DNA of 64,000 bases. It comes from a virus. The stretch is from the IMG/VR virus record IMGVR_UViG_3300015263_000599, positions 1-64,000 of that record; one strand, written 5' to 3'. Position numbers and translations under genes: made by a program. Every line of letters starts with the position of its first letter. Position 1 is the first letter of the stretch. Below are positions 1 to 7,665 of the stretch, one piece after another. The notes under the pieces were generated by a model that saw only the letters and a list, made by a program, of their open reading frames with translations, ran no database searches and was not told where the DNA came from.

Positions 1-298
1 CATTGATGGCCTTATCGACCTGCTCTTGAAGAACACCTTTGGACTGCAAGCCAGTTGCTTGCCAGACAGACTCTCCGTCCTTCAGCAAGACAAGCTTCGG
101 GATAGATGAAACGCCGTGTTGGACGGCCAACTGTTGATTCTCATCGACGTTGACCTTCACGACCTTGACGTTCTCCAATTGTTCAAGAACTGGCCCCAGC
201 ATTCGACACGGGCCGCACCATGGAGCCCAAAAGTCTACGAGGACAAGTCCGGTTGAGGTTTCTTCAGTAAATGTTTTTTCATTGACATCGAGTGCCAT
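1..298 (-). CDS. trxA: Thioredoxin (C-terminus cut by window edge)
   Basis: Small disulfide reductase. The reading frame starts at the ATG at 298 behind a strong GGAGG (in AACAAGGAGGCCGAA) and runs off the left edge after 99 codons. It contains the canonical active site FWAPWCGPC near residues 27-35 and the conserved cis-Pro segment SSIPKLVLLKDG. Thioredoxin keeps cytosolic dithiols reduced and is the electron donor for ribonucleotide reductase; in T7 it is also a polymerase processivity factor. A phage copy most likely serves nucleotide reduction, but no reductase gene is in this window. At most about ten residues should be missing. Confidence 0.95.
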   Translation of the reverse strand, partial: MALDVNEKTFTEETSTGLVLVDFWAPWCGPCRMLGPVLEQLENVKVVKVNVDENQQLAVQHGVSSIPKLVLLKDGESVWQATGLQSKGVLQEQVDKAIN

Positions 299-360
299 TT
301 CGGCCTCCTTGTTGTGTTAATAGTTCAGGTAGCATACTATAATAGCGAGGGTAGTGCAAT

Positions 361-537
361 ATGATCTTTAAGAAACGCCAACCGGTCGAACGTATCTGTA
401 AAAACTGCAAGCTGTTCAACGCTCAGGCAGGCCATTGTCAGATTGTCGTTCTTTATGAAGGCCGCAGAACTCACGTCCCGATGGACCCCGAGGACGAGTG
501 CTTGTACGAAGAGGGAAAACTTCACAGACGACATTAA
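361..537 (+). CDS. Small zinc-ribbon-like protein
   Basis: A 58-residue ORF starting at ATG 361, with GAGGG about 11 nt upstream and a TATAAT box at 338-343 that could promote it. The protein has an early CKNC pair (about residues 13-16) and two later cysteines (GHC near 26, DEC near 47), so it could form a single zinc-binding knuckle. It is basic at both ends. It overlaps nothing upstream and is followed closely by another small ORF. No specific function is recognisable; zinc binding is inferred from the cysteine spacing only. Confidence 0.6.
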   Translation: MIFKKRQPVERICKNCKLFNAQAGHCQIVVLYEGRRTHVPMDPEDECLYEEGKLHRRH

Positions 538-541
538 AGAA

Positions 542-715
542 GTGAAATTTTGGGTCGAAAACGAACAGGGCGAGAAAACTGCTGGAGACGGGATCGTTAA
601 GATGGAGTATCCCGAGGGTTTCTTCGGTGAAAAAGACCCGTTCGATCTTGCCACAGACGAAGAGTACCAGAAATACGTCAAAGAAGTAGAAGACCAGCTT
701 GGATTAGATGGCTGA
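542..715 (+). CDS. Hypothetical small acidic protein
   Basis: About 57 residues, very acidic (FGEKDPFDLATDEEYQKYV), with no recognisable domain. The open frame extends upstream, but the segment overlapping the zinc-ribbon gene reads like an out-of-frame shadow. A GTG at 542, four bases after the stop of the upstream gene and behind AAAGAAG, is therefore the likelier start. The 3' end overlaps the end of the convergent membrane-protein gene by about 38 bp. Function unknown; the start is uncertain. Confidence 0.45.
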   Translation: MKFWVENEQGEKTAGDGIVKMEYPEGFFGEKDPFDLATDEEYQKYVKEVEDQLGLDG

Positions 716-950
716 TTCCCCATCCAGCGAGCCAGAAGATGCTCAGCGTTCCCAAGAGCGTAACGAACCAAGTGTAGGCAAAGACAAGAACTGCCACAGC
801 CTTCGACTCACAGTCATCCATGCTGCGCCATTCTTCTTGCATTTGATGGCAGAGCATTGCGAACGGGTACGCCATGATCAGCACTGGCACCAGAATAGCC
901 ATGACAATCGGCGTGCGTCCAAGCTCTAAAAACCATCGTCTTGCCATGAG
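678..950 (-). CDS. Small two-helix membrane protein
   Basis: About 90 residues with two hydrophobic segments, one near residues 12-30 (TPIVMAILVPVLIMAYPF) and one near 48-78 (AVAVLVFAYTWFVTLLGTL). A short polar loop containing CHQMQEEW and DDCES lies between them. The start at 950 lies 25 nt inside the end of the upstream gene, which implies translational coupling. Earlier in-frame starts would lengthen it with an arginine-rich segment that looks artefactual. It could be a holin-like or envelope protein, but nothing in the sequence proves that. Confidence 0.55.
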   Translation of the reverse strand, partial: LMARRWFLELGRTPIVMAILVPVLIMAYPFAMLCHQMQEEWRSMDDCESKAVAVLVFAYTWFVTLLGTLSIFWLAGWGISHLIQAGLLLL

Positions 951-1219
951 AGTCCCAGATCTTCTTGCTCCTCTTCCCAGTCGTCGTCCCAATCTCGGGC
1001 CTCCCTGTCTTCATCACGATTGTAGAACTTCTCAAGCACAATGTTCCCATTGTCGTTCTCGATCACCCGGCAGGCCGACTTCTCTGTGAGCACGGCGTTG
1101 TGGCACGAACGTATGGCGGAATCAAGCCTGTCTTCGTCGTAATGACAAAGCGGCATCCAGCCTGTCTCTGTTTGCACCTGAAGCGTGTATGGCAAGGCTG
1201 TTCTTGTGGGAATCATCAT
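926..1219 (-). CDS. Hypothetical protein with C-terminal SWQDDGF tag
   Basis: A 97-residue protein with no recognised domain. The last third is extremely acidic (DWDDDWEEEQED) and it ends in SWQDDGF. The two genes immediately upstream on the same strand end in DWKDEGF and NWHEEGF, and a fourth protein at 25 kb ends in NWSEEGF, so the terminal W-x-[DE]-[DE]-G-F is a shared C-terminal motif. The ATG overlaps the stop of the upstream gene (TGATGATG), so this is one co-translated set. Role unknown; an interaction tag is inferred. Confidence 0.65.
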   Translation of the reverse strand: MMIPTRTALPYTLQVQTETGWMPLCHYDEDRLDSAIRSCHNAVLTEKSACRVIENDNGNIVLEKFYNRDEDREARDWDDDWEEEQEDLGLSWQDDGF

Positions 1220-1497
1220 CAGAATCCTTCGTCTTTCCAGTCTCCCTTTGGCTCCTCAATCTTCTTCTTGATCATTTGAGGAGGCGTTGCATTTGCCGCT
1301 TGCGATATTTCCTCAACAGTCATGATTCGATCTTCCCATGTGTCCTTGATCTCCATCCTGACCGTGCCGTCCGGGTCATACTGACACATCCATCGCACCG
1401 CTGACTCAACCGTGCCAAACTTTGGCATCGGATACATCTCGCCGCCGATCTCAACTAAGACAACGAATCTCTCTGTGGGTGATCTTCCCCAAATCAA
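1219..1497 (-). CDS. Hypothetical protein with C-terminal DWKDEGF tag
   Basis: A 92-residue protein. The likely start is TTG at 1497, overlapping the TGA of the upstream gene, with GAGGAGGG about 6 nt ahead; this strong ribosome-binding site decides the start. The N-terminal half resembles a small beta-rich domain (FVVLVEIGGEMYPMPKFGTV), also seen loosely in its two neighbours, suggesting tandem divergent paralogues. It ends in DWKDEGF. No enzymatic motif is visible. Confidence 0.65.
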   Translation of the reverse strand: MIWGRSPTERFVVLVEIGGEMYPMPKFGTVESAVRWMCQYDPDGTVRMEIKDTWEDRIMTVEEISQAANATPPQMIKKKIEEPKGDWKDEGF

Positions 1498-1772
1498 AAG
1501 CCCTCCTCATGCCAATTTACTGTGACACTGGCAGCATCAGAGAGGTTCAAACAAGGGATCAAATCCTGCAAACGCTCAATCTCCACCCACTCGTCAATCG
1601 TGTTCTCGTCAATCCACCACGACAAATTCACATCCCAAATTTTGTAGTGGTAGTCAGGATGGTTTCGGTATTCCCTCAAAAGAGCCCGAAGGGCAGATAG
1701 AAAATCCGGGTAGTCTCCGACACGAGCCTGCCAGATACCATCGCCGACCTCATACAAAATGAAATTAGACAC
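1494..1772 (-). CDS. Hypothetical protein with C-terminal NWHEEGF tag
   Basis: About 92 residues if translation starts at GTG 1772, which has AGAGAG close upstream and lies inside the last codons of the helicase gene; longer frames up to 1805 are open. It is rich in Trp and Tyr (ARVGDYPDFLSALRALLREY, IWDVNLSWWIDENT) and ends in NWHEEGF. It is the first of three consecutive genes with the same C-terminal motif, downstream of the Hel308-like helicase. Function unknown. Confidence 0.6.
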   Translation of the reverse strand: MSNFILYEVGDGIWQARVGDYPDFLSALRALLREYRNHPDYHYKIWDVNLSWWIDENTIDEWVEIERLQDLIPCLNLSDAASVTVNWHEEGF

Positions 1773-3822
1773 TGATGCTCTCTTTGAGGACAATCTCCTC
1801 TGCACCTTTACGAGCTTCCTCGGCTAACTTCTTGCTGCATTTCATGATGCCTGCCAGATGTGCCGCACTGTGCTTCAGCATGTCCTCTGCGTTCTTGATT
1901 CCCGACTTCCGCAGACGTTCGCCACGGACAGCCCCGACATTGGGAATCTGACAAACTTGAACCAGTTCGGGGCCGACACCATACTGGAGTCGCAATCTGA
2001 GTGTTTTCAGCCACTCTTTGTTGTCTCCCTTATTTCCCATCGCATCCAGCGAATAGAGCACCTGCATGGTTCGATCCAAATCAAACATGAGACCGGTCTG
2101 CAACGCTTGAAACGCCGGGACGTTTCTTTTGCCCTTCAGCATGTTGAAGTAGGCATAGCCGTGCTTCACAGAACCATCATGGTGCGTGTACTCACCAAAC
2201 ATGCGGTTGATCTTGCCTTGGAACGTCGCCATCTGCTCCTTCTCATATCGATTGCAGATTGCCCAACGGTTGGAGTCCACCGCTCCGAGTGCCATGGCAA
2301 TTGCGAAATCGTCCTTCTGTTGATTCTTGTCGAACAAGTGGTAGAAGTTTCGCTTCAGATCGCTGACATCAAATGGAGAGTAGTAGTACATCGAGGCAAT
2401 GGTTCCGACGATTGTTGTCTTGTACTCTCCATCCTCGATCTTGATGGCCCGGTACTGTTCCAACAATTGGATTGTCTTCTCCAAGATCTCTTCGTTGAAC
2501 CCGATATCTTGGTAGTGGGCCAGACTACGATTGAACCACTGTTTGAACCCTTCCGGCGTCTTGATTGATCCCTGATGGATCTCACTGACAATATGGAAGG
2601 CCAGCGTCTTGTAGTGCGGACTCTTCTCTGTTCCGACGTATTCCAGAAGCGTTGAGCGAATCAACGTGTCCTTGCGGAGCATGTCAATGGTCTCTTTCTT
2701 TTGGCTCTCGGGGACCAGAATGTAGGCGTCCCCACGATCATCGTAGCGGGGTCGTCCCGCTCGACCGATCATCTGTCGGATGTCGTAGTTTTCGACGATT
2801 GAGAGCCCTCTGTGGACGCCTGTGACGATCACACGGCGAGCGGGCAGGTTGAGCCCCCAAGCCAGCGTCGAAGTAGCCACAATGACCCGGAAACTGGGAT
2901 CATTCTTGAATTTGTCTTCCAGCTTCTTGCGTTCTGCGAACTTCAGATCGGCATTGTGGAATTCAGCCTGAACGCCATAGCGACCGAGCGTCTGTACCAT
3001 CAACTGGCCGGTTCGCTTGGTGTGAACGAAGATCAAGAACTTGTCGTCTTCGTAATACTCAACGATGGCACAGGCCGTCGCCACCTTCTGCATCTCCTTG
3101 GCGTCGTAGCTTCGGTCGCCGTCGTAATACTCTTCGTAGTGGACGTTGAGCGGGCAGGGGCGATAGTCCGATTCCAAGAAGTAGGTGTCTCGCCCAGTAA
3201 GATTGCATGTCCAACCACAGATCTCGTGGACGTTCGGCATGGTGGCCGACAACAGAACAATGCGAACATCTGGGTTGATTTCGGCCATCTTCATCAAGGC
3301 GACTTCGATATGATCGCCACGGCCCGGCACCGTCAACAGATGGGATTCGTCGAAGACGATAGTGCCAACATCCTTCAAGAACGTGCTCTTCTCAGACTTG
3401 TGGTTGCGGCAGCGGCTCGCCAGCATTTCGGGAGTCATCACGATGATGTCCGACTTGTCGAGTTCTTTAATTCGCTGCGGCGTCATGCGGAAGTCGCCGG
3501 TGACGATGGCGACATCCATGTCATGGAAGTGGTGGCCGTCGTCCGTCCAATCTTGTTCTTTCTCGCTGGCAAGGGCTTTCAGGGGTCCAATGTAGGCTGC
3601 CTTGCCGCCACGGTGCCGTGTCTCATAAGCCATGTACATCTCGGCACATACGGTCTTACCGGCACTCGTGGCGGCGGCAATCGCAATGTTGCTGTCCCCA
3701 CTGTAGGTTTCCAGAAGTCGGGTCTGGACTGGATTGAACTGATCGAAGTCCCACTTGGCATACTTGTATTTGCTGATGGGAGCTAGTTTATCACAATCCT
3801 CGATCTTGATGACTTCTGGCAT
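1765..3822 (-). CDS. Hel308/Ski2-like superfamily 2 helicase
   Basis: A 685-residue SF2 ATPase. Visible motifs in order: Q-motif region FNPVQTRLLETY, Walker A ATSAGKTVCAEM, Walker B VFDESHLL (a DExH box reading DESH), motif III LLSATMPN, motif V ATSTLAWGLNLPAR and motif VI QMIGRAGRPRYDDRG. The C-terminus carries a helix-hairpin-helix region (IPNVGAVRGERLRKSGI), as in Hel308, the archaeal and eukaryotic helicase that unwinds stalled forks. The length matches Hel308 (about 700). It lies 11 nt downstream of a DEDDh exonuclease gene, so the two are probably co-expressed for replication restart or recombination. Confidence 0.88.
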   Translation of the reverse strand: MPEVIKIEDCDKLAPISKYKYAKWDFDQFNPVQTRLLETYSGDSNIAIAAATSAGKTVCAEMYMAYETRHRGGKAAYIGPLKALASEKEQDWTDDGHHFHDMDVAIVTGDFRMTPQRIKELDKSDIIVMTPEMLASRCRNHKSEKSTFLKDVGTIVFDESHLLTVPGRGDHIEVALMKMAEINPDVRIVLLSATMPNVHEICGWTCNLTGRDTYFLESDYRPCPLNVHYEEYYDGDRSYDAKEMQKVATACAIVEYYEDDKFLIFVHTKRTGQLMVQTLGRYGVQAEFHNADLKFAERKKLEDKFKNDPSFRVIVATSTLAWGLNLPARRVIVTGVHRGLSIVENYDIRQMIGRAGRPRYDDRGDAYILVPESQKKETIDMLRKDTLIRSTLLEYVGTEKSPHYKTLAFHIVSEIHQGSIKTPEGFKQWFNRSLAHYQDIGFNEEILEKTIQLLEQYRAIKIEDGEYKTTIVGTIASMYYYSPFDVSDLKRNFYHLFDKNQQKDDFAIAMALGAVDSNRWAICNRYEKEQMATFQGKINRMFGEYTHHDGSVKHGYAYFNMLKGKRNVPAFQALQTGLMFDLDRTMQVLYSLDAMGNKGDNKEWLKTLRLRLQYGVGPELVQVCQIPNVGAVRGERLRKSGIKNAEDMLKHSAAHLAGIMKCSKKLAEEARKGAEEIVLKESISV

Positions 3823-3833
3823 GGGTCAGCACC

Positions 3834-4397
3834 TTAAACATTGAACTTGTATCGGACACAACGAATCACATCCATTGCATCTTCGACAGCCGTGTGGTCA
3901 ACAGTCTTCTCGATTCCGGCTCGCTTCAAGCAATCTTCCAAGCCGGGCGGCACTTCATCGATCCGGGGATCAAAGAACATGCTCCCCGGATCGATGACTC
4001 GATGATGAAGTCGAGTCTTTGTACCAAATCCGATTGTCTTAAGGAATGGCAAATCGAAACCTGAGAAGTTTTTTCCAGCCACGACGATCTTGTCTTTCTC
4101 GCCGTAGCCTTGTTCCTGCAACCACTCAGCAAACACCTCATCCAGCAGATCTTCTGGGATGTAGCTGTAGCCGGGTTCACGTTTGGCGATGCGTTCGAAG
4201 ATGCTACTCTTCGAGTGCATAAACATCGCATACACGTCTCCCTTGTAGATATTCCTCGGCTTGGTCAAATAGCAGTGGAACGTCGGGAGATCTTTCAGTG
4301 GCGATTCGAAGTCGTCAATGACGGCTCCAAACTCAACGATGTCGCAGCAAGTTGGATCGAGACCGAGGGTCTCGATATCGATACTGACGTACCTCAT
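3834..4397 (-). CDS. DnaQ-like DEDDh 3'-5' exonuclease
   Basis: A 187-residue RNase H-fold exonuclease. ExoI is SIDIETLG (D and E ligands) at residues 5-12, ExoII is NFSGFDLPFLK near 109, and ExoIII is DHTAVEDAMDV with the H-x4-D spacing near 168. This is the DEDDh class used for proofreading and oligoribonucleotide or DNA trimming. The polymerase at 22-23.6 kb has no obvious exonuclease domain, so this stand-alone enzyme could provide proofreading; that link is inference. Confidence 0.85.
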   Translation of the reverse strand: MRYVSIDIETLGLDPTCCDIVEFGAVIDDFESPLKDLPTFHCYLTKPRNIYKGDVYAMFMHSKSSIFERIAKREPGYSYIPEDLLDEVFAEWLQEQGYGEKDKIVVAGKNFSGFDLPFLKTIGFGTKTRLHHRVIDPGSMFFDPRIDEVPPGLEDCLKRAGIEKTVDHTAVEDAMDVIRCVRYKFNV

Positions 4398-4422
4398 TTC
4401 AGACTCCTTTCTGAAAGAAAAG

Positions 4423-4446
4423 AAGGCCGAGCGAGTGCTCGGCCTT
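4423..4446 (-). terminator. Intrinsic terminator
   Basis: A perfect 10-bp hairpin (AAGGCCGAGC / GCTCGGCCTT, loop ACTC on the minus strand) is followed on the minus strand by CTTTTCTTTC. It sits just after the stop of the gene at 4456-4716. Confidence 0.75.
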
Positions 4447-4455
4447 GCGGGTAAG

Positions 4456-4716
4456 TTATGCGGCCTGCCCCTTGAGAATGAGGCCCTTCTTCCTGCATTC
4501 TCGATGTAACAGATCTCGTACTTCGTCGCACTTGTCGAACAACTCGAAGGCGGATTTCGCCGACGAAAAGATGTTGTCCATCCCCTTGTGCTTGCTCATG
4601 AAGTTGAGAGCTTCGGACAGATCGCCTGACAGGCGTTCGGTGAGTCGTTGAGTTAGCCACTTCAATTCTTCTTCAGAAATCGTGGCAGCGAACTCTACTA
4701 CAGTATTCTTGTTCAT
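4456..4716 (-). CDS. Hypothetical small helical protein
   Basis: An 86-residue, probably all-helical protein (ISEEELKWLTQRLTERLSGD, then SSAKSAFELFDKCDEVRDLL). No recognised domain. It is transcribed divergently from the gene at 4731 and is followed by its own terminator hairpin, so it looks like an independent unit. It is the size of many small phage regulators or host-takeover proteins; its function cannot be read from the sequence. Confidence 0.6.
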   Translation of the reverse strand: MNKNTVVEFAATISEEELKWLTQRLTERLSGDLSEALNFMSKHKGMDNIFSSAKSAFELFDKCDEVRDLLHRECRKKGLILKGQAA

Positions 4717-4730
4717 GATTCCACCTTTAC

Positions 4731-5066
4731 ATGGAAAACGTCATCAATCAATCGAAGTTGGAGCTTCTGCTCCAATCACACTGGGCTGAGTTCCTTGACC
4801 AGACGCAGATGTTGCGCCTTGTCTTAACGAACGCTCAGCATACCGATTACAGAATTCTTAAGCAACCGGAAATTCCTCCTAGACGGGTTTCGCTGACGAT
4901 CACACGGTTTGCGTTAGCTGGTGACGAGTTTGAGGTGTGGGCTGAGTTTTCCGTGCCGAAAGGTGATGGTGTCGTTGTCGGGACGCACGTTCTCTCTCTG
5001 AAACTCTCTGGCGAGATACGCCTTAAAGAATCGCATGGAACTCACTTTCTGCCCGAAAGTTCTTAA
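4731..5066 (+). CDS. Hypothetical protein
   Basis: A 111-residue protein starting 14 nt from the divergent gene. The N-terminal third is helical (NQSKLELLLQSHWAEFLDQ). The rest alternates hydrophobic beta-strand-like segments (RVSLTITRFALAGDEFEVWA, then GTHVLSLKLSGEIRL). Its last 4 bp overlap the stop of the convergent gene. No function recognised. Confidence 0.55.
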   Translation: MENVINQSKLELLLQSHWAEFLDQTQMLRLVLTNAQHTDYRILKQPEIPPRRVSLTITRFALAGDEFEVWAEFSVPKGDGVVVGTHVLSLKLSGEIRLKESHGTHFLPESS

Positions 5067-5356
5067 ACAACGTCCAACGAACGAACAAGCACGCCGTCAT
5101 CATCTAGCTCGGCGTCTTCGTAGATCAGTATATCCTTTTCGTCCTCATACCGCAATCCGAGATTGTAGCTGTCGAGCAACGTGGATTTACCATCTCTGGA
5201 GGCCACAACGTAGCAGTAATCATCAGTCTTCTTAAGCTCACCATACTTGTCTTCTTGGGTGATGCCGATTTCAATCGTGATTCCGTCTGGAAGAATCAAT
5301 TCGACGGTGCCTTGCTTGAGAAGTTGTTTGATAAGAAGGTACTGGAGTTTGTTCAT
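5063..5356 (-). CDS. Hypothetical acidic protein
   Basis: A 97-residue protein. It has an N-terminal helix (LQYLLIKQLLKQGTVELI), then beta-strand-like segments, and ends with an acidic stretch (DILIYEDAELDDDGVLV). No recognisable domain or catalytic motif. It is separated by about 65 bp of featureless AT-rich sequence from the next upstream gene. Confidence 0.6.
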   Translation of the reverse strand: MNKLQYLLIKQLLKQGTVELILPDGITIEIGITQEDKYGELKKTDDYCYVVASRDGKSTLLDSYNLGLRYEDEKDILIYEDAELDDDGVLVRSLDVV

Positions 5357-5422
5357 TGTGTTACCTCACTTTTTAACGGCGTGTACGAACTGTACGCTCT
5401 ATTTATCCGCCGCACACTTAAA

Positions 5423-5863
5423 TCAGAACAAATCCGCCGTACCGGGATTGAGGATTCGAAATTCGTACCCTTCAAACTCGGCGGGTCTGCTCCTCTTCGT
5501 AGGAGGTAAAATCTGCCCTTCTATGTGTTTGACTGCCCAACAATAAACCTTCTTGTCATTCTTGAAGAAATCCACATATGCCAGCAATCCATTGCCGAAA
5601 AACATCTTCCCCAACTTGCAGATCACTGCGAACGGAAGAAACGGTGCATGGTAAGACTGGATTTGTAATGAATCCAAGAAATACTTCCCGTAGTCAGCCC
5701 GACTGAAGCAGAGTGTGACTTGATAACCATCTATGGTGACGATTCGTTGTTTAAGGCACAAAACAGCTTGTTCATCTTCGAACTCGGCTTGAGGCCAAGT
5801 GTGAGGAATGAGCATGTTCGCCATGCCCTTCATTTCCGATATGGTTTTTTCGAGTGGATTCAT
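5423..5863 (-). CDS. Hypothetical protein next to amidoligase
   Basis: About 146 residues from the ATG at 5863 (start MNPLEKTISEMKGMANML). Another ATG at 5902 lies within the overlap with the upstream amidoligase gene; no ribosome-binding site clearly separates them. It contains a hydrophobic central segment (HAPFLPFAVICKLGKMFFG) and a strand-rich C-terminus (EFEGYEFRILNPG). The gene overlaps or abuts the amidoligase gene and is likely co-translated with it, so it may supply or process the same substrate. No family assigned. Confidence 0.6.
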   Translation of the reverse strand: MNPLEKTISEMKGMANMLIPHTWPQAEFEDEQAVLCLKQRIVTIDGYQVTLCFSRADYGKYFLDSLQIQSYHAPFLPFAVICKLGKMFFGNGLLAYVDFFKNDKKVYCWAVKHIEGQILPPTKRSRPAEFEGYEFRILNPGTADLF

Positions 5864-5879
5864 CTCGTGTATATACGAG

Positions 5880-6908
5880 TCAGAGAATCCACTTCCTTCC
5901 ATAGATCTTGTCTTCAGATTCATCGCTAAATTCTGTGGCATCGTACATCTCCAAGAAATTCTTCCTCGCCGCACTACGTCCTTCCTTGGACCAAACACCA
6001 TTCTCAATACGACTTTCGCCGTACCGATAAATCCTGTCCATGAACCACTCCTTCACTTGCTGGAGGCCCGGCGAGAGCGGCTGGTCAAACTTCAGCACCT
6101 TAAAAACGTCTTGTGGGTCCAGCCATAGAAGACCAGACCACGGATCGTTTTCACGGTAAGGAGAAGGCAGCGGCAAGTGCATTGTCGTGTCCACAAAGTG
6201 CAACAACAGTCGTACCCAGTTCTTTGTGATTATCGGATCGAGACATGCCATGTTCTCGGCAATCCGAAATTCAATGGCCTTCTTCCTGTTCTCATCTCGA
6301 AGCATCCCTTGGCGATAATGGTATGCGTTCATCGAGTAGTATTTGACGCCAGAGACAGCCTCGAACAAACTGTCTGGCGTGAACTCGTCATCATGTGAGA
6401 ACATGTCCGTGATGCCCAACGGTTGACAGTAGCGATTGTTTTTGCGGCTGTCTGGCATGGCATCGAGAAAAACGTGCTCACACTTGATATAGTAAGCTAT
6501 CACAGACGCCAACTGTTGATGCGACAAATCATCCACAGACACATGAACGTGCAGAGAACATCGCTCATCACAGTACGGCCATTGGCGACCTAGAGCGTCA
6601 ACGACCTTCAACAACCTTTTGAGACCCCGCCATCCTTTAAGCACAGGCGAGTTGATCTCAATCCCACAACTCATGTCATACTTTATGACCCAGACCATGT
6701 TGTTGTGGACATAATCCCACCCTTGGATTTCCACATCGTCTCCAGAAGCGTGCCTGACAATGTGACCCACCTCGTCCGAACCCGGCATGATTTCGCCGTT
6801 GCTCGTATCCGGGCGGCGAAAAAGCTCATCGCTCTTCGTGTTCAATTCCAGTTCAACACCGAATCTTCTGAGAGATTGGCAATCTAAAGGGCTATCCATA
6901 ATTTGCAA
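5880..6908 (-). CDS. Putative amidoligase (glutamine-synthetase-like COOH-NH2 ligase)
   Basis: A 342-residue protein matching the pattern of the Amidoligase_2 family: an N-terminal strand with acidic residues RFGVELEL, a central histidine-rich strand CSLHVHVSVD, a helix with YYIKCEHVFLDAM, and a C-terminal strand KAIEFRIAENM carrying the conserved Glu/Arg. These ATP-dependent enzymes are thought to join a carboxylate to an amine, making isopeptide or peptide tags on proteins or metabolites. In phages they are proposed to modify host or virion proteins. The downstream gene overlaps it and may be a partner. Family recognised from motif layout, not by search. Confidence 0.75.
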   Translation of the reverse strand: MQIMDSPLDCQSLRRFGVELELNTKSDELFRRPDTSNGEIMPGSDEVGHIVRHASGDDVEIQGWDYVHNNMVWVIKYDMSCGIEINSPVLKGWRGLKRLLKVVDALGRQWPYCDERCSLHVHVSVDDLSHQQLASVIAYYIKCEHVFLDAMPDSRKNNRYCQPLGITDMFSHDDEFTPDSLFEAVSGVKYYSMNAYHYRQGMLRDENRKKAIEFRIAENMACLDPIITKNWVRLLLHFVDTTMHLPLPSPYRENDPWSGLLWLDPQDVFKVLKFDQPLSPGLQQVKEWFMDRIYRYGESRIENGVWSKEGRSAARKNFLEMYDATEFSDESEDKIYGRKWIL

Positions 6909-6961
6909 TTTTATGTAGAATCGGCCATAATGTCAATTCTAAGATGATGGGGAAACCACAT

Positions 6962-7438
6962 ATGAAGACATGTTTGCTTCTGAGAACCAAAGACAAGAGA
7001 AAATTTCTCACAGAAGAAGGTAATCTACCTTCTCTTATAGAATACAGCAAGACCTTCCTTGCCGAGATCTTCCGGGTCGAATACCAGCGGGGGAAGATCT
7101 TGGAACTCAAGGCCCTTGCTCTAGCCTTGTGCAAACAAGACTACCGTGAGCCCATGCAGGTCAGGAAGATCGAGAAGATCTACCCGAAACCTAAGAAGTC
7201 CCGCCAAGCGATCCTCACCAACGCTCGCAAGATCCAGACCTTTATCCGTCGCCGGTTATTGAGCGGCAAGCCACTGTCCCTCAAGGAACTGAAGGACAAG
7301 TATAGTGACATGGAAGTAACAGATGCTTGTCTCTGCAATCATCTGGCGACCGTGCGGAATGTATTGGCCGAGGAAGGCCATCAGTTCCGCAAGACGGGAG
7401 CCGGAACGTATTGTTTGGCAGACTCTACAAGACGATAA
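6962..7438 (+). CDS. Hypothetical protein with possible C-terminal winged helix
   Basis: About 158 residues from ATG 6962 (MKTCLLLRTKDKRKFL); an earlier ATG at 6944 is possible. The N-terminal 60 residues form a compact strand-helix unit (GNLPSLIEYSKTFLAEIFRV). A basic linker follows (YPKPKKSRQAILTNARK). The C-terminus has a helix-turn-helix-like arrangement (LSLKELKDKYSDMEVTDACL, then HLATVRNVLAEEGHQFRKT) resembling a winged helix. It is divergent from the amidoligase gene. A DNA-binding role is inferred only. Confidence 0.6.
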   Translation: MKTCLLLRTKDKRKFLTEEGNLPSLIEYSKTFLAEIFRVEYQRGKILELKALALALCKQDYREPMQVRKIEKIYPKPKKSRQAILTNARKIQTFIRRRLLSGKPLSLKELKDKYSDMEVTDACLCNHLATVRNVLAEEGHQFRKTGAGTYCLADSTRR

Positions 7439-7443
7439 GAAGA

Positions 7444-7665
7444 TTGTTCGCTCGGGAGACCCGAGCCGTTCGTGGGCCTTTTGTAGACATCACCAATGAT
7501 CCTGAAGGGATCAGGTTCACTCGCTTTCCAGAATACAGACCACTGCGTATTCGCCAAGACGAGATCAGCGATGAACAAATTTTGGAATGGCTGATGGAAG
7601 GCGAAGAAAAAAGGGAGATGGCCGATCCCGACCATCTCCCTTATGATCCCCCGAAGGGTTTCTGA
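7444..7665 (+). CDS. Possible small acidic ORF (uncertain start)
   Basis: An open frame of up to 73 residues. Its C-terminal two thirds look protein-like (RFPEYRPLRIRQDEISDEQI, then EWLMEGEEKREM), while its 5' part overlaps a hairpin (7451-7465). No ATG is in frame; the TTG at 7444 is the only plausible start and lacks a good ribosome-binding site. It ends in PPKGF, immediately before the convergent stop of the recombinase gene. It may be real or a remnant of a longer gene. Confidence 0.35.
   Translation: MFARETRAVRGPFVDITNDPEGIRFTRFPEYRPLRIRQDEISDEQILEWLMEGEEKREMADPDHLPYDPPKGF
7451..7465. terminator. Short hairpin after the 6962-7438 gene
   Basis: A 5-bp stem CTCGG / CCGAG with loop GAGAC lies 12 nt after the stop of the upstream plus-strand gene, followed by GGGCCTTTTG. 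It could be a weak terminator. Confidence 0.35.

Noticed and set aside
337-771. Minus-strand 144-codon open frame at the left end
   Set aside because: Overlaps two small plus-strand genes with better ribosome-binding sites and has low-complexity, shadow-like composition.
2812-3786. Plus-strand 324-codon open frame
   Set aside because: Entirely antisense to the Hel308-like helicase motifs; a shadow frame of a conserved gene.
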